63,212 bases of DNA, taken from assembly GCA_001799615.1 (NCBI GenBank), contig MGTU01000022.1, forward strand, positions 93,748-156,959, given 5' to 3'. The stretch is from Elusimicrobia bacterium GWA2_61_42 (lineage in GTDB: Bacteria; Elusimicrobiota; Elusimicrobia; Elusimicrobiales; UBA9959). This document shows, in pieces, positions 48,146-58,525 of this stretch. The notes under the pieces were generated by a model. That model saw nothing but the letters and a program-made list of their open reading frames with translations, made no database searches and had not been told where the DNA came from. The translations under genes were made by a program, and so were the position numbers. Each line of letters begins with the position of its first letter. Within the stretch, counting starts at the first letter, position 1.

Positions 48146-49858
48146 ATGTCATACGAAAACTTCGCAACCAAGTACCGCCCCGAAAACCTCAGCGAGGTGA
48201 TGGGACAGGAAACCATCAAGACCACGCTGTACAATGCCGTGAAGCTGGGCCGCATAGCCCACTCCTACGTGTTCTACGGCCCGCGCGGCTGCGGCAAGAC
48301 CACCATCGCCAGGATCCTGGCCAAGACGCTCAACTGCCACCATCCCAAAGACGGGGCGCCCTGCGGCAAATGCCCTTCCTGCCTGGAGATCCCGGAGTCC
48401 AAGTCCCTGGACGTGATAGAGATAGACGCGGCCTCCAACACCGGCGTGGACAAGGTGCGCAGCGTCATCATCGAGCAGGTCAGCTTCGCGCCTTCGCGCG
48501 ACAAATACAAGGTTTACATCCTCGACGAAGTGCATATGCTTTCCACCGGGGCCTTCAACGCCCTGCTCAAGACCGTGGAAGAACCCCCGGCGCACGTGGT
48601 ATTCATCATGGCCACCACCGAGCAGAACAAGGTGCCCGCCACCATCCTTTCCCGCTCCCAGTGCTTCCGCTTCCGCCCCATCTCCGAGACGGACATCGTC
48701 ACCCGCCTGAAGGAAGTGACGGCGTCGGAAAAGATCAAGTCCGAGCCCGAAGCCCTCAAGCTTATCGCCCGCTCCGCCGGCGGCGCCCTGCGCGACGCCC
48801 TGACCATGCTGGACCGCGCTGCCTCCTTCGGTCGCGGGGAAGTCAATACCGAGGTCATCAACGAACTGCTCGGCCACCCCGGGTCGGAGCTGGTAAATTC
48901 CATGGCGCTGGCGCTGGTGAACCGCGACGCGGCCGCCCTGCACTCCGCTTTCGACCGCCTGAACGCGGAAGGACACGACCCGCTGGCGGCCATCCGGGAC
49001 CTGCGCAATAATTTCGCCGAGGCTTTCCTGGCCGTCCAGGGTTTTGGCGAAGGCGAGCCCGTAAAGAACCTGCCCAAGGGCACGCCCCCCGGTACGCTGG
49101 CCCGCCTGTCGCGCAAGCTCAACGTCATCATCGACGAAGTAAAGTTCTCCGATTCCCTGTCCATCGCCGCCGAGATCGCCCTCTTCACCCTGATAGAAGT
49201 GCCGCAGGACCTGGAGAGCCTGGTTAAAAAGCTGGAGGGCCTGGAGGCCCGCCTGGCGACCGGAGAGACTTCCGGCCTGCCGCCCCAGGGCGGTCAAAAA
49301 AAAAATGACGCTTTAGCGCCCGCCCCGCAGGCGGCTTCGGTTCCCGCGGCTTACACAGCGCCCGTCGCGGCCGCCGCGCCGGCCCCGGCCGCGGCCCAGC
49401 CCGCGGCGGCGCCCGCCGACGCCTGGAAAAAGCTGCTCGGCCAGGTTTCCGCCAAAAAACCGGCCCTTTACAATATCCTGCTTTCCGTAAAAATAGTTTT
49501 TACCGACCAGGGCAGATGGCGCCTGCTCAGCGCCAATAAATTCGAAACCTCCATGGTGGAGAAAGCCAAACCGGAACTGGAAGAGATGCTGGAGCGCTAC
49601 GCCGGCCGCAAGATAACCCTGGCGGCGGAATACGCCGCCGTCCCCGTGGCCGAAGCCGAGGAGATCTCCGAGCCCGCCGGCGACTTTTCGGACGAGGCCG
49701 TGGTAGAGGAACCCATGGGCGACGACGTTCCCCAGGGCGGGCCCGCGCCGGCCAGGGCGCCGGCCGCCAGGCCCGTCTCAGGCGAGAACGAGCCCGAGCT
49801 CAAGCACCTGGCCAAGGTTTTTCACGGCCGCATCACGCGGATAAACAAGGTTAAGTAG
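48146..49858 (+). CDS. dnaX: DNA polymerase III subunit gamma/tau
   Basis: The 570-residue clamp-loader ATPase: Walker A GPRGCGKTT (45-53), zinc-binding cysteines at 64, 73, 76 and 79 (CHHPKDGAPCGKCPSC), Walker B ILDEVHML and the sensor SRSQCFRFRP. Domain III ends near residue 365, after which an Ala/Pro-rich linker and a C-terminal domain form the tau-like tail. It loads the sliding clamp and couples polymerases at the fork. No ribosome binding site is visible before the ATG. recR follows after 25 bases; the ybaB gene that often separates them is absent. Confidence 0.96.
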   Translation: MSYENFATKYRPENLSEVMGQETIKTTLYNAVKLGRIAHSYVFYGPRGCGKTTIARILAKTLNCHHPKDGAPCGKCPSCLEIPESKSLDVIEIDAASNTGVDKVRSVIIEQVSFAPSRDKYKVYILDEVHMLSTGAFNALLKTVEEPPAHVVFIMATTEQNKVPATILSRSQCFRFRPISETDIVTRLKEVTASEKIKSEPEALKLIARSAGGALRDALTMLDRAASFGRGEVNTEVINELLGHPGSELVNSMALALVNRDAAALHSAFDRLNAEGHDPLAAIRDLRNNFAEAFLAVQGFGEGEPVKNLPKGTPPGTLARLSRKLNVIIDEVKFSDSLSIAAEIALFTLIEVPQDLESLVKKLEGLEARLATGETSGLPPQGGQKKNDALAPAPQAASVPAAYTAPVAAAAPAPAAAQPAAAPADAWKKLLGQVSAKKPALYNILLSVKIVFTDQGRWRLLSANKFETSMVEKAKPELEEMLERYAGRKITLAAEYAAVPVAEAEEISEPAGDFSDEAVVEEPMGDDVPQGGPAPARAPAARPVSGENEPELKHLAKVFHGRITRINKVK

Positions 49859-49883
49859 GCCGCCGGCGGCCAAAGATAAATCA

Positions 49884-50477
49884 ATGAAGGCTTTAGAAAA
49901 GATCATAGGCGTTTTCCGCAAGTTCCCTGGCGTCGGCCCCAAGCAGGCCGAGCGCTTCGCGCTTTACGTGGTGCGCGCCTCCGACCCCGAGGTGGAAAGC
50001 CTGGTCGAGGCCTTGCGCGCCGTAAAGGCCTCCGTAAAATATTGCCGCGAGTGCTATAACTACGCCGAAGGCGACCTGTGCCCCATCTGCGCGGACTCCC
50101 ACCGGGACCGTTCCCTGATCTGCGTGGTGGAGCGGCCTCAGGACCTGGCGGCCATAGAGAAGGCCAAAAGCTTCTCCGGGGTTTACCACGTGCTGCACGG
50201 CGCGGTTTCCCCGGCTTCCGGCGTTACCCCGGACAGCATCAAGCTCAAGGAGCTGGTGGACAGGGTGCGCGCCTCGGACGGGGCGGTCACGGAGGTCATA
50301 GTGGCCACCAACCCCGACTCCGACGGGGAAGCCACCGCGATGTACCTGATACGCCTGCTGAAGCCTTACGTTTCCAGGATCACCCGCATCGCCTACGGCG
50401 TGCCGCTGGGCGGCGACATCGATTACATGGACGAGGTCACGCTGGGCTACGCCCTCAAGGGCCGCGTTAAAATTTAG
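49884..50477 (+). CDS. recR: Recombination protein RecR
   Basis: A full-length 197-residue protein with a helix-hairpin-helix (KFPGVGPKQAERFALY), a C4 zinc finger at Cys54, Cys57, Cys66 and Cys69, and a Toprim domain (ICVVERPQDLAAIE, VIVATNPDSDGEATAMYL). It acts with RecO or RecF in gap repair by promoting RecA loading. It is cotranscribed with dnaX, a common arrangement. Confidence 0.96.
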   Translation: MKALEKIIGVFRKFPGVGPKQAERFALYVVRASDPEVESLVEALRAVKASVKYCRECYNYAEGDLCPICADSHRDRSLICVVERPQDLAAIEKAKSFSGVYHVLHGAVSPASGVTPDSIKLKELVDRVRASDGAVTEVIVATNPDSDGEATAMYLIRLLKPYVSRITRIAYGVPLGGDIDYMDEVTLGYALKGRVKI

Positions 50478-50540
50478 TCCTTCACCGTAAAGCATCAACC
50501 TGCAACGCCGTAACTCTCCTGCGCTTAACCGGGGGGCTCT

Positions 50541-52475
50541 ATGCTGTTTTCTTACTACCGAAGGCCGCTTTTCCTGCTGCTGCTGGTTTACGCCGGCGGC
50601 CTGGTCCTGTTCCGGGGTTTCTTCCTGAAACCCCCGGAGAAGCTGCCTTTCCCGCTGCCCCGGGCCGGCGCCCTGGTGGAGGGCCGCGTGGCGGAATATC
50701 CCGCGTCCGTGCCGGGCGGCGCGCGGTTCACGCTGGAAACGGAGAAGGTGTACGGCCGGCCGCTCAAGACCGGGCTGATGGTCTACGCCCGCGCGCCGCT
50801 GGCGGCTTCCTACGGGGACAAAGTTTCGCTGCTGGCCGACCTGGAGCCCCCTCCGGGCGCGGCGGTCCCCGGCAGCCTGGACTGGGGTGAATACCTGCTG
50901 GCCCGCGGTGTCACCGCGCAGGCGCGCGCCAGGGAAATAGAGGTGACGGCCCGCGCCAATTATTTCATAAGGCTGGCCAGGGGCTTCCGCTATAAAGCCA
51001 TGGGCTCTTACGAGGCCGGCCTGCCGGCTGAGGCCGCCGCGGTGCTGGGCGGCGTGGTGCTGGGGGAGAAAAAAAGCGTCCCTCCCGCTTTAAAAGCCGC
51101 TTTCCAGGATTCTGGCGCCATGCATTTGCTGGTCGCCTCCGGGTCCAATGTCGGCTTCGTGGTGGGCGTGGTCTATTTCCTGTGCTCCAGGCTGGGGCTC
51201 AAAAGGAAATATTCGGGGCTGGCGGCGCTGGCGCTGGCCGGCTTTTACGTGACGGCGGCGGGCCTGGATTCCCCGCTGGTGCGCGCCTACCTGATGTTCT
51301 CCGCCGGGCTTTGCGCCTGGCTGCTGAACCGGGAGGCGGGGGCTTTCCACGCGCTTACCGCGGCCTGCCTGGCCATCCTGCTGCTGTCGCCGCGCTACCT
51401 TTTCGACGCCGGGTTCCAGATGTCCTTCCTGGCCGCTTACGGGCTGATAGTAGGCATGGCGCTCTGGGGCGGTTATGCCAGGCGCGGCGGACTGGCGGGG
51501 TACGCCGCGGGGCTGTTCCTGATGAGTTTTTTCGCCCAGCTGGGGCTTTACCCGCTGCTGGCTTTGTATTTTCATAAAATCTCTCTGGTTTCCCTTGTTT
51601 CCAACATGCTGCTGGTGCCCGCTTCCGGGGTGGCCATGGCGCTGGGTTTCCTGCTGGCGGCCTTTTCCTGGGCCGGGCCCGTTTTTAAGGGACTGGCTTT
51701 CGTTACCGGGAAGTTCATGGCGGCGTTCATAAGCGCCGTTCGCTTTTTCGCGGACCTGCCGTTCTCTTCGGTAAGCGTCGGCGTGCCGTCGACCTGGGTC
51801 ATCGCCGGATTCTTTCTCCTGGCCCTGGCGCTGCTGCACGGCCCGCTGCTGGGCTTTAAGCGGCGGCGGTTCTACCTGGCCGCGCTGGCGGGCCTGGCCG
51901 TAATGGCCGTGGGGCCGCTGACGCGGGCGCAGGCGGTGGCGGGGCGGCAGGCTTACCAGGCGGCCCTCTTCGGCGACTACAACACCTCCAGCGCGCTGGT
52001 CCAGGCCCCCGCCGGCGGGCTTTACCTGCTCAACCCGGGTCTGAACGGGGCAAAATTGGCGGCCTCGGTCTTCGACCGCGGCGCGCGCTCGCTGGAAGCT
52101 GTGCTGCTCAGCTCCGCGGAGGAGAAAAATTACAGCGGCCTGGAGGAGCTGGCCGGCCTGGTGGAAATAAAAAGGGTCTTTGTGCCTTACGGCCCGCGGC
52201 CGGAGGGGTTCAGGCGGCTGCTGGCCGGCCTGGAAGCCGGCGGCGCGCGCGTAACCGCGCTGTGGCCGGGGGAAGCGGCTGAGGCCGGCATAAAGATCGC
52301 CTGCGGCTGGGACGGCGGCCGCGGTTATACCGGCGCCGGGGACCGGTACTGGTGGAGCATAGGCGCCGTAACGGTGAGCAGGGAAGGAAAATACGCCGTC
52401 GCCGCGGGCGTCGCGCCCGGCGCCGAGGCCGTAAAGGGCGAAGTGGTGCGGCTGGGGGACCCGGAAGGCTCCTGA
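50541..52475 (+). CDS. comEC: ComEC/Rec2 DNA-uptake channel protein with degenerate C-terminal domain
   Basis: The 644-residue membrane protein has an N-terminal OB-like DUF4131 domain (about 1-150), a Competence domain with [30 protein letters not shown] and [15 protein letters not shown], and about eight further helices. ComEC forms the inner-membrane channel for transforming DNA. The C-terminal 170 residues occupy the place of the metallo-beta-lactamase nuclease domain, but the expected SHxHxDH is replaced by [13 protein letters not shown] and DVGQGD by FGDYNTSSA, so the domain is probably not catalytic. The other pilus genes nearby (pilB, pilT) fit DNA uptake. Start ATG follows CCGGGGGG. 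Confidence 0.87.
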   Translation: MLFSYYRRPLFLLLLVYAGGLVLFRGFFLKPPEKLPFPLPRAGALVEGRVAEYPASVPGGARFTLETEKVYGRPLKTGLMVYARAPLAASYGDKVSLLADLEPPPGAAVPGSLDWGEYLLARGVTAQARAREIEVTARANYFIRLARGFRYKAMGSYEAGLPAEAAAVLGGVVLGEKKSVPPALKAAFQDSGAMHLLVASGSNVGFVVGVVYFLCSRLGLKRKYSGLAALALAGFYVTAAGLDSPLVRAYLMFSAGLCAWLLNREAGAFHALTAACLAILLLSPRYLFDAGFQMSFLAAYGLIVGMALWGGYARRGGLAGYAAGLFLMSFFAQLGLYPLLALYFHKISLVSLVSNMLLVPASGVAMALGFLLAAFSWAGPVFKGLAFVTGKFMAAFISAVRFFADLPFSSVSVGVPSTWVIAGFFLLALALLHGPLLGFKRRRFYLAALAGLAVMAVGPLTRAQAVAGRQAYQAALFGDYNTSSALVQAPAGGLYLLNPGLNGAKLAASVFDRGARSLEAVLLSSAEEKNYSGLEELAGLVEIKRVFVPYGPRPEGFRRLLAGLEAGGARVTALWPGEAAEAGIKIACGWDGGRGYTGAGDRYWWSIGAVTVSREGKYAVAAGVAPGAEAVKGEVVRLGDPEGS

Positions 52476-52494
52476 AGCCTGTTTATTAAATTTG

Positions 52495-52500
52495 TATAAT
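52495..52500 (+). promoter_or_regulatory. -10 box of a probably leaderless glnS transcript
   Basis: Consensus TATAAT ends six bases before the ATG at 52507, so the start point would be on or next to the A of ATG. No clear -35 was found and there is no ribosome binding site. Confidence 0.5.
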
Positions 52501-52506
52501 TTACCT

Positions 52507-54201
52507 ATGGAAACCCTTACCCCCAAGACGAATTTTATCCGCGAGATCATAGACCGGGACCTGGTTTCCGGCAAATTCGGGGGCCGCGTGCACACGCGCT
52601 TTCCGCCGGAACCCAACGGCTACCTGCATATCGGCCACGCCAAATCCATCTGCCTTAACTCCGGCCTGGCCCGCGATTACAAGGGCAAATTCAACCTGCG
52701 CTTCGACGATACCAACCCCTCCAAGGAAGAGCAGGAGTACGTGGATTCCATCGTGGAGGACGTTAAATGGCTGGGCGGGGATTTCGAGGACCGCCTGCTG
52801 TTCGCCTCCGACTATTTCCAGGCCATGTACGACTGGGCCATGGAGCTGGTCAAGAAGGGCAAGGCCTACGTCTGCGACCTGAGCGCCGAGGACATGCGCG
52901 GCTACCGCGGCATTCCCGGCGAGCCCGGCAAGGACAGCCCTTTCCGCAACCGGTCCATAGAGGAGAACGCGGACCTGTTCGAGCGGATGAAGAACGGGGA
53001 ATTCCCCGACGGCTCCCGCACGCTGAGGGCCAAGATAGACATGGCCCACCCCAATTTAAACCTGCGCGACCCCGCCATGTACCGCATCCTGCACGCGGAG
53101 CATCACCGCCAGGGCCGCAAGTGGTGCGTGTACCCGATGTACGACTGGGCGCACGGCCTCGAGGATTCCATCGAGAAAATAACGCACTCCATCTGCACGG
53201 TGGAGTTCGAGAACCACCGGCCGCTGTACGACTGGTTCCTGGAAGCGCTGGGCGTCTACCATCCCCAGCAGATAGAGTTCGCCCGGCTGAACCTCAGCAA
53301 TACCGTGCTCAGCAAGCGCAAGCTGCTGGAGCTGGTCAAGGACGGGCACGTGGAAGGCTGGGACGACCCCCGCATGCCCACCATCTCCGGCTTAAGGCGC
53401 CGCGGCTATACCTCCTCGTCCATCCGCGCCTTCTGCGACGAGATCGGCGTGGCCAAGTTCAACAGCATCATTGATATCTGGGTGCTGGAGAACGCCATCC
53501 GCAACGAGCTGAACAAGACCGCGCCGCGCGTGATGGCCGTGCTGCGGCCGCTTAAGATCGTGCTGGAAAATTACCCGGAGGGCCAGGTGGAGGAGATGGA
53601 GCTGGCCAACAGCCCCGAAGATCCTGCCGCCGGGACCCGCAAACTGCCGTTCTGCCGCGAACTCTATATCGAGCAGGACGACTTCAAGGAAGTCCCTCCC
53701 AAGAAATTCTTCCGCCTGACGCCGGGGGCCGAAGTGCGCCTGCGCGCCGCTTACATCATAAAATGCGAAAGCGTGGTGAAAGACGCCGCCGGCAATGTCA
53801 CGGAAGTGCGCTGCACCTACGACCCCGCCACGCGCGGCGGGGACGCGCCCGACGGCCGCAAGATAAAGGGCACCGTGCACTGGGTTTCCGCCAGGCACGC
53901 CTTCCCGGCCAAGGTGCGCCTTTACGACGCGCTGTTCACCAAGCGCAACCCCGACGACGTCGAGGAAGGCCGCGATTACAAAGAGAACATGAACCCCGCC
54001 TCCCTGGAAGTGCTGGAGCAAGCTTATTGCGAGCCCGGCCTGAAGGCGGCGCAGCCCGGGGCGCGGGTGCAGTTCGAGCGGCTCGGCTACTTCTTCGTCG
54101 ATCCCAAGGATTCCGCTCCCGGGGCGCCGGTATTCAACCGTACGGTGACGCTGAAGGATACCTGGGCCAAGCTGGAGCAGAAGCCCGCCGGCGCGAAGTG
54201 A
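52507..54201 (+). CDS. glnS: Glutaminyl-tRNA synthetase
   Basis: The 564-residue class I synthetase has the HIGH motif in [15 protein letters not shown] (about residue 38), the KMSKS variant VLSKRKL (about 275), the GlnRS active-site block [13 protein letters not shown], and a C-terminal beta-barrel anticodon-binding region. It charges tRNA-Gln directly, so this organism does not depend only on the GatCAB route. A non-discriminating role for GltX is therefore unnecessary. The ATG was chosen because it starts the conserved N-terminus, directly after a TATAAT box. Confidence 0.95.
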   Translation: METLTPKTNFIREIIDRDLVSGKFGGRVHTRFPPEPNGYLHIGHAKSICLNSGLARDYKGKFNLRFDDTNPSKEEQEYVDSIVEDVKWLGGDFEDRLLFASDYFQAMYDWAMELVKKGKAYVCDLSAEDMRGYRGIPGEPGKDSPFRNRSIEENADLFERMKNGEFPDGSRTLRAKIDMAHPNLNLRDPAMYRILHAEHHRQGRKWCVYPMYDWAHGLEDSIEKITHSICTVEFENHRPLYDWFLEALGVYHPQQIEFARLNLSNTVLSKRKLLELVKDGHVEGWDDPRMPTISGLRRRGYTSSSIRAFCDEIGVAKFNSIIDIWVLENAIRNELNKTAPRVMAVLRPLKIVLENYPEGQVEEMELANSPEDPAAGTRKLPFCRELYIEQDDFKEVPPKKFFRLTPGAEVRLRAAYIIKCESVVKDAAGNVTEVRCTYDPATRGGDAPDGRKIKGTVHWVSARHAFPAKVRLYDALFTKRNPDDVEEGRDYKENMNPASLEVLEQAYCEPGLKAAQPGARVQFERLGYFFVDPKDSAPGAPVFNRTVTLKDTWAKLEQKPAGAK

Positions 54202-54211
54202 GATTTACCCG

Positions 54212-55054
54212 ATGAAACGCATAAAGAACGTAGCTCTTTTTTACAACTCCAAACGGCGCAAGGCCATCGCCTACGCGGCCGCCATAGAGCGCCGGCTCAG
54301 GGCGGCCGGGGCGGGCGTGCACAAGATCTGCGTGAACGACGCCTACTGCGACTTCAAAAAGGCCGATGCGGCCGTAGCCGTGGGCGGGGACGGGACCGTG
54401 CTTTACGCCGCGCGCCACGTGATAGGCCGCGGCATCCCGGTGCTGGGCATAAACGCCGGCGGGCTGGGTTTCCTGAGCGGCATGGAGCAGAAAGATTTCC
54501 TGAAGGAAGCCGAAGTGTTCCTCGGCGGCGGTTTTAAAAAGATCAGGCGCAACCTGCTCTCCGTGCGCGTCAGCCGCGGGAATAAAGCCGTGTTCGGCCC
54601 GCTGCCGGCGCTCAACGACTGCGTGATCCGCAGCCAGGAGTCGCGCGCTTTCACGCTGCGCGCCTCTTTCGGGCGCCAGTTTCTTTCCGAGTATTTCGGC
54701 GACGGCCTCATTATCTCCACGCCCAGCGGTTCCACGGCCTACAGCCTGGCCGCTTCGGGGCCTATCGTGATGCCGGACCTGGAAGTGCTGCTGCTCTCCC
54801 CGATCTGCCCGCATACGCTGACGCACCGCCCCATAGTGCTGTCCGCGGCGGAGGAGCTCAAGGTCGCGGTCCAGGGCGGCCACTCCGGGCCGCAGCTGGT
54901 ATCGCTTTCCCTGGACGGGCAGGAGAACTTCAGCCTGCAGCCCGGAGATACGGTGCACATCCTGAAGCACCCGCGCAGTTTCGACCTGCTGGCGCCGCAG
55001 GGGTTCTCGTATTTCGACATCCTGCGCCGCAAGCTCAGCTGGGGCGAACGGTAG
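54212..55054 (+). CDS. nadK: NAD kinase
   Basis: The 280-residue protein has the catalytic GGDGTVLYAARH (about 57-68), NAGGLGFLS (about 83) and the nucleotide-binding TPSGSTAYSLAASGP (about 172). It phosphorylates NAD to NADP in the cytoplasm. It begins ten bases after glnS and abuts recN directly; the nadK-recN order is common in bacteria. Confidence 0.95.
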   Translation: MKRIKNVALFYNSKRRKAIAYAAAIERRLRAAGAGVHKICVNDAYCDFKKADAAVAVGGDGTVLYAARHVIGRGIPVLGINAGGLGFLSGMEQKDFLKEAEVFLGGGFKKIRRNLLSVRVSRGNKAVFGPLPALNDCVIRSQESRAFTLRASFGRQFLSEYFGDGLIISTPSGSTAYSLAASGPIVMPDLEVLLLSPICPHTLTHRPIVLSAAEELKVAVQGGHSGPQLVSLSLDGQENFSLQPGDTVHILKHPRSFDLLAPQGFSYFDILRRKLSWGER

Positions 55055-56704
55055 ATGCTTAAAAAACTTTCCATCAGGAATTTCGCGGTCATCGAGTCGC
55101 TGGACCTGGAGCCGGGGCCCGGGCTGAATATTTTTACCGGCGAGACGGGGGCCGGCAAGTCCATAATCATTTCAGCGCTCGGTTTCCTGCTGGGCGAACG
55201 CTCCGGTTCCGACATCCTGCGCCCCGGGGCCGCGGCCGCCGAGGTGGAAGGCGAATTCCGGGCGGAGAACCTGCCGCCCGGGCTCCTTGAGCGCTGGGGG
55301 CTCAAGGACGGCGCTTTTACCATCCGGCGCCAGGCGGATCCCAGGGGCCGCACCAGGGCCGCCATAAACGGCGCCGCGGCCACGCTGGCCCAGCTTTCCG
55401 AGATAGGGAGTTTCCTGGTGGATTTTCACGGGCAGAACGAGCACCAGAGCCTGCTGAAGCCCGAGACGCAGCGCGACCTGCTGGACCGCTACGGCAAGCT
55501 GGAAAAGGAAGCCAAAGCCGTGGAAGAGGCCTGGAGTGCGGCGCGCGCGCTGGAGGAAAGCCTGAACGCGGTTTCCATGTCCGAGGACGAGCGCGGCCGC
55601 CTGCTGGACCTTTACCGCTTCCAATTGGCCGAAATAGAGGCCGCCAATTTGAAAGAGGGCGAGGAAGAGGAACTGGAAGCCCTTTGGCCCCGGCTTAAAA
55701 ATTCCGAAAAACTTTTCTCGCTTTCCGGGGACGCCCACGGCTTCCTGGACGACGCGGCGGGGAACTCGGAAAAGGCCCTGGAGAAGCTCAAGGCTTTGTC
55801 CGCCATAGACCCCACGGCGGAGCCGCTGACGGCCAGGCTGGCCGCGGCCGCCATAGAGCTGCGCGACCTGTCCGGGGAATTGCGCGCCTACGGCAAAGGC
55901 GTGCATTCCAATCCCGGCGAGGTGGACCGCTGCCTGTCCCGGCTGGAAAAATTCAAGAGCCTTAAGAAAAAATACGGGGCGGACATTCCCGCCGTGCTGG
56001 CGAAGGCGGAGGAACTCCGCAAGAAGTTGAACGGCCTGGAAGACCTGACGCTGGACCGCTCCGAGCTGGAAAAGAAACTCGCCGCCGCCCGCGGGAAGCT
56101 GGAGAAACTGGCGCTGGCGCTGCACGACAGGCGCCTGGCCGCCGCTAAAAAACTTTCGGCTGAGATCCTTAAAGAGGCCGAGGGGCTCGGTTTCAAGGAA
56201 GTGCGCTTCTCCGTCGACGCCGCCTATGACGAGGCCGCCATCGCCTCCTCGGGCGGCGATTCCGTGGAATACCTCTTTACGGCCAACCCCGGCTACCCTT
56301 TAAGGCCTTTGCGCTATACCGCTTCCGGCGGCGAGATGGCCCGCATCATGCTGGCCCTTAAAACCGCGCTTTCGCGCGCCGACCGCATAGGCGCGCAGGT
56401 GTTCGACGAGGTGGACGCCGGGGTGGGCTCGGTGACCGGCCGCCTGGTGGGGGAAAAACTGGCCCGCCTGGCCGCCCAGAAACAGATCTTCTGCATCACG
56501 CATTTGCCGCAGGTGGCCGCTTTCGGCACGGCGCACTATTTCGTGGAGAAGGACGTGAAGGCCGGCGTGGCCGCCGCCTCAGTGCGCCTGCTCGACGCGC
56601 CCGCGCGCGAGAAGGAAATCGCCCGCATGCTGGGCGGCAAGAAGCAGTCCACCGACCTGGGCCTCAAGCACGCCCGCGAACTGCTGGCGGAAGCCGGAAA
56701 ATAG
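55055..56704 (+). CDS. recN: DNA repair protein RecN
   Basis: A full-length 549-residue SMC-like ATPase: Walker A GETGAGKSIIISALGFLLG (about 29-47), long coiled coils (about 150-370), the ABC signature YTASGGEMARIMLALK, Walker B VFDEVDAGVGSVTG and the ITHLPQVAAFG switch. RecN helps align broken chromosomes during double-strand-break repair. It starts at the base following the nadK stop codon. Confidence 0.96.
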   Translation: MLKKLSIRNFAVIESLDLEPGPGLNIFTGETGAGKSIIISALGFLLGERSGSDILRPGAAAAEVEGEFRAENLPPGLLERWGLKDGAFTIRRQADPRGRTRAAINGAAATLAQLSEIGSFLVDFHGQNEHQSLLKPETQRDLLDRYGKLEKEAKAVEEAWSAARALEESLNAVSMSEDERGRLLDLYRFQLAEIEAANLKEGEEEELEALWPRLKNSEKLFSLSGDAHGFLDDAAGNSEKALEKLKALSAIDPTAEPLTARLAAAAIELRDLSGELRAYGKGVHSNPGEVDRCLSRLEKFKSLKKKYGADIPAVLAKAEELRKKLNGLEDLTLDRSELEKKLAAARGKLEKLALALHDRRLAAAKKLSAEILKEAEGLGFKEVRFSVDAAYDEAAIASSGGDSVEYLFTANPGYPLRPLRYTASGGEMARIMLALKTALSRADRIGAQVFDEVDAGVGSVTGRLVGEKLARLAAQKQIFCITHLPQVAAFGTAHYFVEKDVKAGVAAASVRLLDAPAREKEIARMLGGKKQSTDLGLKHARELLAEAGK

Positions 56705-56755
56705 CCGGGCTTCGCCAGCTCCCGACAAGAACCAGACTCACAAGGAAAAAACAAC

Positions 56756-58198
56756 ATGGAAGTAAGAACAAGATTTGCGCCCAGCCCCACCGGTTATATG
56801 CATATCGGCAACCTCCGCACCGCCCTGTACGCCTACCTCCACGCCAGGAAGAACGGCGGCAAGTTCCTCCTGAGGATAGAGGACACCGACCAGGCGCGCC
56901 TGGTGGAGGACAGCGTGAAGGTTATTTACGAGAGCCTCAGGGTGACCGGCCTGGAACACGACGAGGGCCCGGACAAGGGCGGCCCCGTAGGGCCTTACGT
57001 GCAGAGCGAGCGGCGCCCCATCTACAGGGAATACGCCGAAAAACTGCTCAAAGAGGGCCATGCCTACCGCTGCTTCTGCGAAAAGGAAGAGAAGACGGAA
57101 AAGCCGGCGGACGAAGAGCAGGAAGGCCTGCTGCTCGGCTACGACGGGCGCTGCGGCCGCCTGTCCGAAGCCGAAGTGCAGGCCAATCTGGCGAAGGGGC
57201 TGCCCTTCGTTATCCGCCAGAAGATAGACAAGGAAGGCTCCACCACCTTCAACGACTTCGTCTACGGCCCCATCACCGTGGAGCACAAGCAGCTCGACGA
57301 CCAGATCCTGCTCAAGCGCGACGGGTATCCCACCTACAATTTCGCCAACGTCGTGGACGATCACCTGATGGGCATTACCCACGTGATGCGCGGCTGCGAG
57401 TACATCTCCTCCACGCCCAAGTACATCCTGCTGTACAAGGCCTTCGGCTGGGAGATCCCCGAGCACATCCACCTGCCGCACATCCTCGACCAGAGCGGCA
57501 AGAAGCTCTCCAAGCGCGAGGGCAGCGCGGCGCTTTCAGATCTTCTGAACAAAGGCTACCTGCCAGAGGCCGTCCTGAACTACATCGCTCTGCTGGGCTG
57601 GAACCCGGGCACCGAGCAGGAATTCTTCACCAAGGCCGGCCTGATCGAAAAGTTCGACATAGCCAGGATCGGCAAGGCCCCCGCGATGTTCGACGAGACC
57701 AAGCTCTCGTGGCTCAACGCCCAGCACGTGAAGGCCCTCACGCCCGAGGCCGCGCACAAGCTGTTCCTGAAATTCTATCCGGAGAAGATAGTAAAAGAGT
57801 TCGACGCCGTAAAGCTTACCGGCTTCATCCAGGGCAAGGTGGAAAAACTCTCCGACCTCCCGGCCATGACGGCTTTCCTGGCGCAGCTGGACGAGCAGTA
57901 TTCCACGGAGCTTTTCGTCCACGCCAAGAACAAGACCACGCTCGAAGGCAGCAAGGCCGTCCTGAAGGACCTCGAGGGCATCCTTAACGCCCTGCCTTCC
58001 TGGGAATACGCCTTTATCCTGGCCGCCGTCAAAGCCTATGCCGACGCCAAGGGCGCCAAGCTCGGCCCCGTCATGTGGCCCCTGCGCATCGCCATCTCCG
58101 GCCAGGCCGTCACCCCGACCGGCGCCGTAGAAATAGCGGAGCTCCTCGGCAAACCCGAAACCCTCCGCCGCATCACTGTAGCCATCGGCAAGTTGTAA
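56756..58198 (+). CDS. gltX: Glutamyl-tRNA synthetase
   Basis: The 480-residue class I synthetase has the HIGH-type motif PSPTGYMHIGNLRTALYAY (about residue 10), the KMSKS variant KLSKREG (about 245), and a helical anticodon-binding C-terminus ending in ISGQAVTPTGAVEIAELLG. It charges tRNA-Glu. A ribosome binding site AAGGAAAA precedes the ATG, 51 bases after recN. Confidence 0.96.
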   Translation: MEVRTRFAPSPTGYMHIGNLRTALYAYLHARKNGGKFLLRIEDTDQARLVEDSVKVIYESLRVTGLEHDEGPDKGGPVGPYVQSERRPIYREYAEKLLKEGHAYRCFCEKEEKTEKPADEEQEGLLLGYDGRCGRLSEAEVQANLAKGLPFVIRQKIDKEGSTTFNDFVYGPITVEHKQLDDQILLKRDGYPTYNFANVVDDHLMGITHVMRGCEYISSTPKYILLYKAFGWEIPEHIHLPHILDQSGKKLSKREGSAALSDLLNKGYLPEAVLNYIALLGWNPGTEQEFFTKAGLIEKFDIARIGKAPAMFDETKLSWLNAQHVKALTPEAAHKLFLKFYPEKIVKEFDAVKLTGFIQGKVEKLSDLPAMTAFLAQLDEQYSTELFVHAKNKTTLEGSKAVLKDLEGILNALPSWEYAFILAAVKAYADAKGAKLGPVMWPLRIAISGQAVTPTGAVEIAELLGKPETLRRITVAIGKL

Positions 58199-58214
58199 AC
58201 TCGTTCTCTAAAGG

Positions 58215-58274
58215 CCTGCCGCGGGGACAGGGTTGTCAAAAACAGGGTCGGGCACACCGTGCCCGCCCTTCCCC
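58215..58274 (-). repeat. Dispersed hairpin repeat, copy 2
   Basis: Inverted relative to copy 1 at the left edge. The stem is GGGCGGGCAC-GGT-GTGCCCG-A-CCC on the minus strand, where the pairs that differ from copy 1 are changed on both sides. The flank GTTTTTGACAACC is shared exactly. Confidence 0.65.
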
Positions 58275-58347
58275 GCCTCCCGCTCCGCGCTATGCAAGCG
58301 GAGCGGTCCGGCAGGGTTTTGCCAACCCTATCCCCGCGTCAGGCCTA

Positions 58348-58525
58348 GGTTTTGCGCCGGAGGGGTGACGAGGGTATGGGTTTGGCGGGCCCTCACGGAA
58401 GCCGCCGCTTGCATAAGCGCGGCGGCTGAGTGGGGAGCGCGGCCACGGTGTGGCCGACGCGGTGCCCGACAGGCCCATACCCTCGCCAACCCGACTACGC
58501 TGCCCTGCGGTCTTAGCGCAAAACC
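58348..58525. repeat. 178-bp inverted-repeat element with GGTTTTGCGCC ends
   Basis: Ends are GGTTTTGCGCC (58348-58358) and GCGCAAAACC (58516-58525). Internal arms CGAGGGTATGGG and CCCATACCCTCG pair, and AGCCGCCGC/GCGGCGGCT forms an inner hairpin. Same terminal motif and near-same length as 23342-23515. It encloses copy 3 of the CACGGTGTG hairpin. Confidence 0.65.
58432..58473 (+). repeat. Dispersed hairpin repeat, copy 3
   Basis: GGGGA, then stem GCGCGGCCAC-GGT-GTGGCCG-A-CGC with the same apex and bulged A as copies 1 and 2. Two base pairs differ from copy 1 by compensatory changes. Confidence 0.6.
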
